36,312 nt of DNA, taken from contig QPIN01000039.1 of the NCBI GenBank assembly GCA_003666385.1, positions 1 through 36,312 of the forward strand. Reading direction: 5' to 3'. A program made the position numbers and the translations under genes. Origin of the DNA: Methylococcales symbiont of Hymedesmia sp. n. MRB-2018. GTDB taxonomy: Bacteria; Pseudomonadota; Gammaproteobacteria; Methylococcales; Methylomonadaceae. A model generated the notes under the pieces. That model was not told the origin of the DNA. It ran no database searches and was given only the letters and a program-made list of their open reading frames with translations. Within the stretch, counting starts at the first letter, position 1. Every line of letters begins with the position of its first letter. This document shows, piece after piece, positions 15,313 through 23,772 of this stretch.

Positions 15313-18300
15313 ACCCAACCCCAAATACCAGCGAAAAGCACCTACAAAATAACACTATTGCCTTATTAAGTGCAATGGGATGGACATTTATCCCTGCTGA
15401 TGCGATGCAAAAGTATCGTGATAATACTAATCAAGTGGTATTAAAAACTATTTTATTGGATAAATTACAGGCGATAAATGGCTTTGAGTACAAGAATAAT
15501 CGCTATGCTTTTTCTCCAAAAAACATAAGCAAGGCGATGAGTGATATTGATGTGTCTTTGAATGAGGGACTGGTGACTGCTAATCAGCGGATAACAGACC
15601 AGTTGCTGTTTGGTAATGCTTATGAAGAGGCGTTGAATGATGGAGTGAGGAAAAGTTTTAATATCAATTATATTGATTTTGCGGATTTTGATAATAACAC
15701 TTTTCATTTTACTGAAGAGTTTACGGTTGATAGGGTGATTAAGAGTGAAGCGGAAAAGACTCGCCGACCTGATTTGCTGTTGTTTATTAACGGTATTCCG
15801 ATTGGCGTGGTTGAGCTAAAGAAGTCCAGTGTTAATCCAGCAAAGGGCATCTCTCAAATGCTTAGAAATCAAGAGAAGTCGGAAATTCCGCACTTATTCA
15901 AATATGTGCAACTCACTTTGGCTGGTAACAACCATTCACCAAAATATGGCACAGTTGGCACTTCAAAGAGATTTTATGCGTTATGGCGAGAACAGGAGCA
16001 GGCAGATTTAAGCGGTTTGGTTAAGGATAGGAGTGTAAGTGAGCTAGATAAGACGGTGCATTCATTGTTTGCAAAACAGCGGATTATTGAGCTAATTCGT
16101 TCATTTACTTTATTTGATGCTAGGGTAAAGAAAGTGGTGCGTTATCAGCAGTATTTTGCCATTAAAAAAACCATACAAACCATCCGTAAAATTAACGACA
16201 CTGGCAGGCGACAAGGTGGCTTGATTTGGCATACGCAAGGCAGTGGTAAATCCTTAACAATGGTAATGTTGGCTAAGGAAATTAAACGGACAATTACCAA
16301 CGCTAAGATTGTTATTGTTACTGATAGAAAAGATTTAGATAAACAAATCCACGAAACTTTTAAAAACAGTGAAATACCTGCTAAAAAGGCAAAGTCAGGC
16401 GGTAATCTGGTCAGGCTTTTACAAAGTGGCAGCAGTGTTATTACCACTGTTATCAATAAATTTGAGAAAGTGAAGAATGAGAAGGTTCGCATTGAAGACG
16501 AGAACATTTTTGTTTTGGTGGATGAGTCGCACAGAAGCCAAAGTGGCGATATGAACAGAGCGATGAACAATGTGCTGGTGAGCGGCTGTTATATTGGCTT
16601 TACTGGCACACCGTTGATGAAAAAAGAACAGAGTTCTTTTATGAAATTTGGCGGTGAGATACATCGTTATACGATTGATCAAGCGGTAAAAGATAAGGCG
16701 ATTTTGCCACTTTTATATGAAGGTAGGTTTGCCGATCAGTGGGTAACTGATAAGAAGTCTATGGATAGGCGCTTTGAAAAAATAGCTAAGAATTTGAGCG
16801 ACGAGCAAACATTAGATTTAAAAAGAAAGTGGGCGAAGTTCCAAAATGTTGCTGGCTCTGAGCTTCGATTAGAAGTCATTGCCGAGGATATTTACAGGCA
16901 TTTCCAATCTGAGGTTAAAGGCACTGGACTTAAAGCAATGTTGGCCGCTAGTAGCAAGGCTGAGGCAATTAAATATCATAAACTGTTTAAAGCGTTTTAT
17001 CCTGATTTTAAAACCGCTGTGGTTATCTCTAAGACAAATGACATAGAGGACGTGGAAGAGGTTGGGGAAACGAAAAATAACAAGGCACTGGTGGTTGAAT
17101 ATTGGGACAAGATAACGCATAAATATGGCGACGAAAAAAAGTATCTTGCTAAGGTAGAAAGTGAATTTTTGTATGGTGATGAGTTTGATATGTTGATTGT
17201 TGTGAATAAATTATTGACAGGATTTGACGCACCAAAGGCGGGGTATTTGTATATTGATAAAGTGCTTAGGGAGCATAACCTGTTGCAAGCCATCGCCAGA
17301 GTTAATAGATTGTATGAAGGTAAAGATTTTGGGTTTATTATTGACTATCGTGGGCTTTTGGGTGATTTAGACCAAGCATTAACGGCTTATTCGGGATTGA
17401 AAGAGTTTAATGAGAAAGATATTATTTCAGCAGTGATTGACATCAAAAATGAAATTGCCAAAGTTAAGACACACTATACCAATTTGAAGGAGTTGTTTTC
17501 CAATGTGGTGCATCAATCTGATCAAGAAAGTTATGAAAATTATTTGACAGATGAGCATAAAAGAAAGCAGTTTTATGATTATTTATCTCAATATGCCAGA
17601 GCGTTAAAAATCGCCTTATCTTCTGATAAATTATACGATGTGTTGAATGAGGATGAAGTCAGCGAGTTTAAGGCGAATATGAAGTTTTATGCTGAGTTGA
17701 GAAAGGCGGTGAAAATTCGTTATCACGAAGTGGTGAATTTTGCCCAATATGAGAAACAGATGCAAAAACTAATGGACACCTTTATTAGTGCTGACGAGGT
17801 TAATCAACTCACTAAGGTGGTGAATATATTTGATGCTGGATTTGATGAAGAAGTAACGAGATTAAAGGGTGATAATGCTAGAGCTGATGCAATTTTGAGT
17901 GCTAGCACGGCTTCTATCGTTGAAAAGATGAGTTCAAATCCTGCTTATTATGAAAGATTGTCTAAGAAAATTGAGCAAATTATTGAGGAGTATCGAGATA
18001 AGAGGTTGAGCGAAGAAGAAAAGTTAGCAAGCGCAAGAGAAGTTCAAGCTATCCTTCTAAAGTCTAATGATGAGAATGATAATATGGAATATCCTAAGTC
18101 CGTTCAAGATAGCGGCTTTGCTAAAGCGGTTTATGAGAATGCAGGTGTTTACTTTACAGGCGTATCAAGCGACAAGGTTAATGATGTTAATGCTGAGTTT
18201 TCACTGAAAGTTGAAGCGATTTTAGAACAGTATAGTAAGCGACCAGATTGGAAAAATAGCATAGATATTAAAAATCAAATCAATGCCGCTATTCAAGATT

Positions 18301-18389
18301 TGTTATGGGACATTGAAGACAAGTTCAGAGTTACCTTTAATGAGGAAGAAATACTTGCCCTTATTAGAGGCATTAGTATTAATCAATAA
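15309..18389 (+). CDS. hsdR: Type I restriction endonuclease subunit HsdR
   Basis: This 1026-residue motor and nuclease subunit of the type I R-M system is of normal length. The N-terminal PD-(D/E)xK nuclease core shows RRPDLLLFINGIPIGVVELKK (D155, E169, K171). The SF2 translocase follows, with Walker A HTQGSGKS (GSGKS 311-315), DESH (405-408), GFTGTP and motif VI QAIARVNR. The C-terminal ~300 residues are helical and would bind the HsdM/HsdS core. Translation starts at the ATG that overlaps the fic stop. The first ~60 bases are duplicated as decayed copies upstream (13165, 13200, 14129). All three hsd subunits appear intact, so the system could be active. Confidence 0.96.
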   Translation: MNPTPNTSEKHLQNNTIALLSAMGWTFIPADAMQKYRDNTNQVVLKTILLDKLQAINGFEYKNNRYAFSPKNISKAMSDIDVSLNEGLVTANQRITDQLLFGNAYEEALNDGVRKSFNINYIDFADFDNNTFHFTEEFTVDRVIKSEAEKTRRPDLLLFINGIPIGVVELKKSSVNPAKGISQMLRNQEKSEIPHLFKYVQLTLAGNNHSPKYGTVGTSKRFYALWREQEQADLSGLVKDRSVSELDKTVHSLFAKQRIIELIRSFTLFDARVKKVVRYQQYFAIKKTIQTIRKINDTGRRQGGLIWHTQGSGKSLTMVMLAKEIKRTITNAKIVIVTDRKDLDKQIHETFKNSEIPAKKAKSGGNLVRLLQSGSSVITTVINKFEKVKNEKVRIEDENIFVLVDESHRSQSGDMNRAMNNVLVSGCYIGFTGTPLMKKEQSSFMKFGGEIHRYTIDQAVKDKAILPLLYEGRFADQWVTDKKSMDRRFEKIAKNLSDEQTLDLKRKWAKFQNVAGSELRLEVIAEDIYRHFQSEVKGTGLKAMLAASSKAEAIKYHKLFKAFYPDFKTAVVISKTNDIEDVEEVGETKNNKALVVEYWDKITHKYGDEKKYLAKVESEFLYGDEFDMLIVVNKLLTGFDAPKAGYLYIDKVLREHNLLQAIARVNRLYEGKDFGFIIDYRGLLGDLDQALTAYSGLKEFNEKDIISAVIDIKNEIAKVKTHYTNLKELFSNVVHQSDQESYENYLTDEHKRKQFYDYLSQYARALKIALSSDKLYDVLNEDEVSEFKANMKFYAELRKAVKIRYHEVVNFAQYEKQMQKLMDTFISADEVNQLTKVVNIFDAGFDEEVTRLKGDNARADAILSASTASIVEKMSSNPAYYERLSKKIEQIIEEYRDKRLSEEEKLASAREVQAILLKSNDENDNMEYPKSVQDSGFAKAVYENAGVYFTGVSSDKVNDVNAEFSLKVEAILEQYSKRPDWKNSIDIKNQINAAIQDLLWDIEDKFRVTFNEEEILALIRGISINQ

Positions 18390-18391
18390 AT

Positions 18392-19063
18392 ATGAACCCA
18401 ATTATCACCATTACCAGAAAAGATATTAAAAACATTAATTTGCGAGTAAAGCCCACTGGCGAAGTGATGATGAGCGTACCCACTAAAACCACTGATAGTC
18501 ATATCCAGTATGTTCTTAAAAAAAGAAGCGATTGGATTAAGGCTAAATTATCTTTTTATACGCAAATGCCCAAAAAAATAGAAAAGGAATATGTGAGTGG
18601 TGAAAATTGTCGATTTTTAGGGCGAAATTATCGCCTTAAAGTGATTCAAAGTAGCGATGAATCGGTTAAATTAAAAGGGGGATATTTGTATTTATCTCTC
18701 AAAGACACGGGTGATTTTAAAAACAAAGAGCGTTTGCTTAAAGAGTGGTATCTACAAAAAGCAAAAAACCATATTAATAAAGCACTTGCCAAATATCAGC
18801 CGATTGTTAAAAGGGAAGTAAAAAGCGTTAGAATTAGAAAAATGCAAACAAGATGGGGAAGTTGTAATCCTGCAAAGTCTTATATTAACTTGAATTCTGA
18901 ATTAATTAAAGCACCCACAAAGTGTATTGAGTATGTGGTTCTTCATGAACTTGCGCATTTGATTTATCCGAATCATAGTAAGAATTTTTATAATTATTTA
19001 AGCGTGCATATACCGAATTGGCAAAAGATAAAAAATATACTTGAGAGTAATAAGGAGCAATAA
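18392..19063 (+). CDS. YgjP-type M48-like metallopeptidase (DUF45)
   Basis: This 223-residue protein has a zinc-peptidase signature typical of YgjP/DUF45 proteins: RWGSC (residues 154-158), then VVLHELAHL (HExxH-type, H185 and H189) and NHSKNF (H195 as third ligand). It starts 2 nt after the hsdR stop, so it is very likely co-translated with it. Genes of this family are commonly found next to hsdR, but their role there is not established. No signal peptide or membrane segment is seen. It closes the R-M/defence island; the following sequence turns non-coding and repeat-rich. Confidence 0.88.
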   Translation: MNPIITITRKDIKNINLRVKPTGEVMMSVPTKTTDSHIQYVLKKRSDWIKAKLSFYTQMPKKIEKEYVSGENCRFLGRNYRLKVIQSSDESVKLKGGYLYLSLKDTGDFKNKERLLKEWYLQKAKNHINKALAKYQPIVKREVKSVRIRKMQTRWGSCNPAKSYINLNSELIKAPTKCIEYVVLHELAHLIYPNHSKNFYNYLSVHIPNWQKIKNILESNKEQ

Positions 19064-19296
19064 GTGCTATACAGACTAGCATAGTTTTAGACCAAGAATG
19101 CGCGCAAACAGCGATGGGTCTTGGTGATTTTAAAAGTAAATAATCATCTGTTAATGCAGGAAAAGGATAGCGTCCCTTTATATTCACTAATTATTAAAAT
19201 TAATTCTACTCTTGTATCTGACCCTAATTATTTAAAAAATCAATAAATACATTTATAATTTATAGCAATTTAAAGTTAGCCTTCGATAATAATTTT
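19064..19296. repeat. Non-coding gap with interspersed repeat copy
   Basis: A 33-base unit at 19153-19185 beginning AATGCAGGAAAAGGATAGCG recurs in direct orientation at 20505-20537 with two mismatches. The motif TACTCTTGTATCTGACCCT (19207-19225) recurs at 400-418. An inverted pair ACCAAGA/TCTTGGT lies at about 19092-19122. The sequence resembles end motifs of small mobile elements. No gene is seen. Confidence 0.5.
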
Positions 19297-20016
19297 CTAA
19301 GTATTTATTTTAAATAAAAAGTCCGCTTGAACTGCCTGTCCTTGCTTATTGTAATACATATTGTAGACACCTAAAAGTTTAAATTTATAGTTAGAAAGAA
19401 AAGTAATTACCTCATCAGCAAAAGATTGACCTTTATAGAGTTCAATAAATGAACATTCAACATATATATATTCAAATCTATACAACAGTGATGAACAGCC
19501 TTGTAGGGTAGATAACTCAAAGCCTTGTACATCTATCTTTAATAAAGCAGGAGAAATAATGGTATTTTTAGAAAAAAATTCATCCAAAGGCATAACTTGA
19601 ATTATTCGCGTTTCCTTTTCTATGGTTTCTGGAAAAAGGTTTGTCTGTACCGATGAAATTGGTAGTAATGATGATGAGTCATCTCGGTTAGAAACATGAA
19701 TTATTGCTTCTGATTTTTCTTTTCCGATAGCATAAGGGTAGAGTTTTACTTTTTTATCATTGTCAAACACACTTTGGTAAATAGTTGCTGGTTCTTGCAG
19801 TGGCTCAAAAGAATCAATTTGACATTCGGGAAAACACTTCCTTGATATTAAAGCAAATTGACCGCGATTAGCACCTATATCAATAACATGTTGGCATGTG
19901 TGTAAGCTTTCTAATATGGCTCTATGCTCAACACCCGATGCTGTTCCTTTTAGCAATGCTTTGATAAAGAAAGGTTCTTTTAAAATATTTATGAGTTTTT
20001 TTAATTTAAATATCAT
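19297..20016 (-). CDS. FkbM family methyltransferase
   Basis: This 239-residue SAM-dependent methyltransferase of the FkbM family is often involved in modifying polysaccharide or glycan. The SAM-binding motif is VIDIGANRGQFAL (residues ~44-56), and the family hallmark IDVQGFELSTLQG lies at about 161-173. Acidic EPLQEP follows the second strand. The ATG overlaps the end of a glycosyltransferase fragment (stop at 20006-20008), which fits a former surface-polysaccharide operon on the minus strand. The pair lies between direct 33-base repeats (19153 and 20505), suggesting a transferred or rearranged fragment. The substrate is unknown. Confidence 0.85.
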   Translation of the reverse strand: MIFKLKKLINILKEPFFIKALLKGTASGVEHRAILESLHTCQHVIDIGANRGQFALISRKCFPECQIDSFEPLQEPATIYQSVFDNDKKVKLYPYAIGKEKSEAIIHVSNRDDSSSLLPISSVQTNLFPETIEKETRIIQVMPLDEFFSKNTIISPALLKIDVQGFELSTLQGCSSLLYRFEYIYVECSFIELYKGQSFADEVITFLSNYKFKLLGVYNMYYNKQGQAVQADFLFKINT

Positions 20017-20257
20017 TTAAGATCAATCCCGTAATTTTCACGTAATATTTTTTCATTTTTTCTATATCACCTTTACAAGCACTTTCAATTTCATAGATTT
20101 TCACATCAACTAACAGTCTATACCAAAATCCCTGCATATAATGATAAACAAAACCTTTCCAACCATCTAAAAAACCTAATTGAAAAAAGTACCGAAAAAT
20201 AAAATAAATTATAGTTTTTAACCCAATAGGAAGTCGAGCGTATAAATTATCTTTTAA
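20006..20257 (-). pseudogene. 3' fragment of a family 2 glycosyltransferase
   Basis: Reading the minus strand from 20257, an open frame without a start codon encodes KDNLYARLPIGLKTIIYFIF, RYFFQLGFLDGWKGFVYHY and MQGFWYRLLVDVKIYE, then stops at 20006. The FLDG...GF-x-x-HxxQGFWYR pattern is the hydrophobic C-terminus typical of some GT2 glycosyltransferases involved in polysaccharide synthesis. A TAG at 20258-20260 and unrelated sequence upstream show the catalytic domain is gone. It overlaps fkbM by about 11 bases, so the two were once translationally coupled. Confidence 0.65.
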
Positions 20258-20334
20258 CTAACTGCATTTAACCCAGTGCGACTTAGGGGATAAAGAAAAT
20301 AGTGCATTTTTCAGGCTATTCCGTATATTTGAAG

Positions 20335-20356
20335 GGGCGACCACGGGGGGTCGCCC
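20335..20356. repeat. G+C-rich palindrome
   Basis: The perfect 8-bp arms GGGCGACC and GGTCGCCC are separated by 6 bases. It is a sister of the palindrome 80 bases downstream and is probably a small interspersed hairpin element. Confidence 0.6.
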
Positions 20357-20419
20357 GTACGGGTTTTTAATATTATATTTTTATTTGGGTTGTATCTATT
20401 CATGGTTTATTAATCGTAG

Positions 20420-20441
20420 GGGCAACCCCCTGTGGTTGCCC
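20420..20441. repeat. G+C-rich palindrome
   Basis: The perfect 8-bp arms GGGCAACC and GGTTGCCC are separated by CCCTGT. It shares the GTAGGGGC...GCCC design with the previous palindrome. Confidence 0.6.
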
Positions 20442-20504
20442 TTTAATTAAGCCAATAATTGCAAAATATACAATTTTTAAGCTATTAATGTAGCCAATTG
20501 ATTC

Positions 20505-20537
20505 AATGCAGGAAAAGGGTAGCGTCCCCTTATATTC
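20505..20537 (+). repeat. Second copy of the 33-base direct repeat
   Basis: It matches 19153-19185 at 31 of 33 positions in the same orientation. The two copies flank the FkbM gene and the glycosyltransferase fragment. Confidence 0.75.
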
Positions 20538-20539
20538 TT

Positions 20540-20564
20540 AGGACAAAACGTCCTCATTTTTTTT
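20540..20564 (+). terminator. Hairpin with T-run
   Basis: AGGAC, a five-base loop and GTCCT are followed by CA and eight T residues. It has the form of a weak intrinsic terminator. No plus-strand gene ends just before it, so it may belong to the adjacent repeat element. Confidence 0.4.
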
Positions 20565-20833
20565 GTCTGTCATTTCTTTATTTTTCCCTCACCCAACCTT
20601 CTCGGCAATAGCTACTGCATTATTTTCCCATCAGTACAGCTACGATCATGTTCATAGAAACCATTCCCATTACTGCTATACGGAGGGAATATCCAAAATT
20701 TCTGCATAAGCCAATACCTATTGTATTCCTGCTTTAACTGAATGCTTGTATGTCTCAAATTTTAGCCAAGCTAACTTCATTATGAAAACAATATCTTACA
20801 TTTTAGCAATAGAATGGTTTATGTCTGAACTTA

Positions 20834-21085
20834 ATGCGTGCCGTATTATTCGCGACTTTAGATTTTGTTGCTTATTTTGATGATACGGTGGCAGAATATA
20901 TACAGCAAGAGTGTGTAGTTAGAGCAAGTTTGGAATATCATTTATTAATTGTGGCACCAGCTGAAAGGCATAAGCAATGTTTGCGTCGGACTGGAAATGG
21001 TACAAATATGAAAGTATTTGAAAGTTATGCAAAAGCCAGAACAGCGTTAGAAGGCATAAGTGTTAAACGGTTTTTAAATGTGTAA
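20834..21085 (+). CDS. Doubtful 83-residue open frame upstream of nqrA
   Basis: This open frame begins MRAVLFATLDFVAYFDD and ends EGISVKRFLNV. It matches no family I know and has no Shine-Dalgarno sequence before its ATG. It may be a chance frame or a decayed gene in the nqr leader region. The 21086-21223 part that follows includes an imperfect dyad (TTAACT/AGTTAA, ~21153-21182) and AAGGGGAA before nqrA. Low confidence that this is a real protein. Confidence 0.15.
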   Translation: MRAVLFATLDFVAYFDDTVAEYIQQECVVRASLEYHLLIVAPAERHKQCLRRTGNGTNMKVFESYAKARTALEGISVKRFLNV

Positions 21086-21223
21086 AGAGACAAGAAAACA
21101 TTAGCGACTGGCGTTGAGGAAAAAGGATTTTTATGATGTAATAGGCGAGTTTTTAACTTAAAGTGCCTCTTACATGAGTTAAGGGGAATTTGCTGTAATT
21201 TGTCTGGGGAACAGGCTTCAACT

Positions 21224-22570
21224 ATGCAATTTAATATTAAAGAAGGTTTGGACCTTCCCATTACTGGTGCGCCTGAACAGGTCATTAAAAAAGGCAACAA
21301 GATTAAATCTGTTGCTATTTTGGGAAACGACTACGTAGGGCTAGAACCTAAGATGATGGTGACTGTTGGTGACACTGTTAAATTAGGTCAGGTTCTTTTT
21401 ATAGATAAACAAAATCCAAGTGTTAACTTTACATCACCTGGTGCGGGTATCGTTAAAGAGATTAATCGTGGGGCAAAGCGAGTCTTGCAATCAGTAGTGG
21501 TTGAGCTGAAAGGTACTGCTCAGGAAGCATTTAAAAAGTATGACGAAAAAGACCTGCTTGAATTAACCCCCAGTGAGGTAAGGAAGAACCTACTGGATTC
21601 TGGCTTATGGACTTCATTTGTAACACGTCCTTATGGCAAGATTCCAAGTGTTGATGATGCTCCTAGTTCGATTTTTGTAACGGCAATAGACACCAGACCT
21701 CTAGCTGCTGATCCAATGGTAGTTATTAAAGAGAGGGCGAAAGATTTTGCCACTGGTGTTGCTTTAGTCTCTAAATTAGCAACAGGAAAAACTTATCTTT
21801 GTAAAGCGACAGGTGCGGATATAGCTTCAAATGAAGCAGCACAGACAGTTGAGTTTTCTGGCCCACATCCAGCAGGGTTGCCTAGTACACATATCCATCT
21901 TATTGATGCAGTCAATACAGAAAAGCAAGTGTGGCATATAGATTACCAGGCTGTGATCGCTTTCGGTGCTTTGTTTTCTACCGGTAAACTGAATATAGAA
22001 AGAGTGGTTTCTTTAGCAGGGCCCAGTGTTAAAAAGCCTTGTTTAGTGCGTACGCGAGTGGGTGCAAATACAGTTGATCTAGTTTCTGGGCTACTTGAAG
22101 ATGTTGAAAATAGAGTGATTTCAGGTTCTGTGTTATTTGGTCATGAAGCTGCAAATGCCTTTTCTTTCTTGGGTTGTGATAGCAATCAGGTTTCGGTACT
22201 TAAAGAAGGTAGGGATAGAGAGTTGTTTGGCTGGATTGTTGCTGGCAAAAATAAATATTCAGCAATGAATATTTATACATCTAGCAAGGATCGTAAAGAT
22301 AATCGCCAGTTTCCATTAACTACAGATAAAAATGGCAGTAATAGAGCGATTGTACCTGTCGGCATTTTTGAATCAGTGATGCCAATGGATATTCTTGCAA
22401 CGCCTTTGTTAAAAGCAATGGTTGTAGGTGATACCGATCAAGCTCAATTACTAGGTTGTTTAGAATTAAATGAGGAAGATATGTCTTTGTTTACTTTCGT
22501 TGACCCAGGCAAACATGATTTTGCACCCGTGCTTAGAGCAAATTTAACTAAAATTGAGAAGGAAGGGTAA
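21224..22570 (+). CDS. nqrA: Na+-translocating NADH:quinone reductase subunit A
   Basis: NqrA is the peripheral, quinone-associated subunit of the sodium-pumping NADH:ubiquinone oxidoreductase. The protein has 448 residues (Vibrio NqrA ~446) and begins MQFNIKEGLDLPITGAP, the family start IKxGLDLPIxG. Typical segments are PSVNFTSPGAGIV, HPAGLPSTHIHLIDAV and SVMPMDILATPLLKA. A longer frame from TTG 21200 exists, but family similarity begins at the ATG at 21224. The ribosome site is weak in either case. The stop abuts the nqrB start (TAATG-type, 1-base overlap). It is the first gene of a complete nqrABCDEF operon. Confidence 0.95.
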   Translation: MQFNIKEGLDLPITGAPEQVIKKGNKIKSVAILGNDYVGLEPKMMVTVGDTVKLGQVLFIDKQNPSVNFTSPGAGIVKEINRGAKRVLQSVVVELKGTAQEAFKKYDEKDLLELTPSEVRKNLLDSGLWTSFVTRPYGKIPSVDDAPSSIFVTAIDTRPLAADPMVVIKERAKDFATGVALVSKLATGKTYLCKATGADIASNEAAQTVEFSGPHPAGLPSTHIHLIDAVNTEKQVWHIDYQAVIAFGALFSTGKLNIERVVSLAGPSVKKPCLVRTRVGANTVDLVSGLLEDVENRVISGSVLFGHEAANAFSFLGCDSNQVSVLKEGRDRELFGWIVAGKNKYSAMNIYTSSKDRKDNRQFPLTTDKNGSNRAIVPVGIFESVMPMDILATPLLKAMVVGDTDQAQLLGCLELNEEDMSLFTFVDPGKHDFAPVLRANLTKIEKEG

Positions 22571-23772
22571 TGTCGGCTAGAGATATTTTAGATAACATAG
22601 AGCCGCATTTTACCAAAGGCGGAAAACTTGAAAAGTATTACGGTCTTTATGAGATGGTTGATACTTTTATTTATACACCTGCTGAGGTAACACGCGGAAC
22701 AACGCATGTGCGTGATGGTAATGACTTGAAACGGACGATGACTTTTGTTGTGATAGCAACATTTTTCTGTGTTTTGATGGCTATGTACAACTCGGGGTAC
22801 CAAGCTAACTTAGCGATGGAAGCTATGGGTATAGATGAGGCTAATAGTTGGCGTAGCATTCCTATGTCATTGTTTGGTTATAATCCAATGAATCCCCTTT
22901 CTAATATGGTTCATGGTGCCTTATTCTTTTTGCCCATATATATAGTAACTTTAGCAGTCGGTGGTGTTTGGGAAGTGTTGTTTGCTACAGTTCGAGGCCA
23001 TGAGGTCAACGAGGGCTTCTTGGTTTCTTCCATGTTATATACTTTGATACTGCCTCCTGACATTCCATTATGGCAGGTGGCTTTAGGTATTTCTTTTGGT
23101 ATTGTGATTGGTAAAGAAGTTTTTGGTGGTACTGGTAAAAACTTTTTAAATCCTGCCTTAACGGGTCGTGCATTTTTATTCTTTGCTTATCCAGCGGCTA
23201 TTTCTGGCGATGCAGTATGGGTTGGTGTTGATGGCTATACTATGGCGACACCATTAGGCTTGGCTGCTCAAGGTGGTCTGGATGCTGTACATGCAGCGGG
23301 TTATGGTTGGTTTCAGTCTTTCATGGGTTTCATGCCTGGATCTATTGGGGAAACATCCACATTGGCAATTTTGATCGGCGCAACATTTTTGTTATATACA
23401 AAAATCGGTTCCTACCGAATTATGGGGGGGGTGCTAGGCGGTATGGTCGCTACTTCTTTGTTATTTAATATTATCGGTAGTGATTCAAATCCTATGTTTG
23501 CATTTCCTTTTTACTGGCATTTAACAGTAGGTGGGTTTGCTTTCGGAATGGTTTACATGGCAACAGACCCTGTGAGTGCGGCAATGACTGATACTGGGCG
23601 ATGGGTATATGGTGTGCTGATTGGTATTATGGTTGTTTTGGTTCGAGTAGTTAATCCTGCTTTCCCTGAAGGCATGATGTTATCGATTTTATTCGCTAAT
23701 ATGTTTGCCCCTGTTATTGATTATTTTGTCGTTCAGGCAAATATTAGAAGAAGGATGAAACGCTATGTATAA
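22570..23772 (+). CDS. nqrB: Na+-translocating NADH:quinone reductase subunit B
   Basis: NqrB is an integral-membrane subunit that carries covalently bound FMN and riboflavin and takes part in sodium translocation. It has 400 residues and many membrane helices (first at ~56-72). DGYTMATPLG (221-230) fits the flavinylation pattern D-x-x-(S/T)-x-A-T, with T227 as the expected FMN attachment site. VFGGTGKNFLNPALTGRAFL is a family hallmark. AGAAGGAAGGG precedes the start. The end overlaps nqrC by 8 bases. The flavin must be attached by ApbE, encoded downstream. Confidence 0.95.
   Translation: MSARDILDNIEPHFTKGGKLEKYYGLYEMVDTFIYTPAEVTRGTTHVRDGNDLKRTMTFVVIATFFCVLMAMYNSGYQANLAMEAMGIDEANSWRSIPMSLFGYNPMNPLSNMVHGALFFLPIYIVTLAVGGVWEVLFATVRGHEVNEGFLVSSMLYTLILPPDIPLWQVALGISFGIVIGKEVFGGTGKNFLNPALTGRAFLFFAYPAAISGDAVWVGVDGYTMATPLGLAAQGGLDAVHAAGYGWFQSFMGFMPGSIGETSTLAILIGATFLLYTKIGSYRIMGGVLGGMVATSLLFNIIGSDSNPMFAFPFYWHLTVGGFAFGMVYMATDPVSAAMTDTGRWVYGVLIGIMVVLVRVVNPAFPEGMMLSILFANMFAPVIDYFVVQANIRRRMKRYV

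Larger units (their letters stand above)
20258..20833. other. Long non-coding zone with hairpins, repeat copy and terminator-like site
   Basis: No gene is recognised in this stretch. It holds GGGCGACC/GGTCGCCC (20335-20356), GGGCAACC/GGTTGCCC (20420-20441), the second copy of the 33-base repeat (20505-20537) and a T-tailed hairpin (20540-20564). The G+C-rich hairpins stand out from the AT-rich surroundings and resemble small palindromic repeat elements. The 20570-20830 part holds only short open frames with no family resemblance that I can name. Confidence 0.5.

Noticed and set aside
16145..17293. Several minus-strand frames inside hsdR
   Set aside because: They are shadows of HsdR, whose motifs are continuous.
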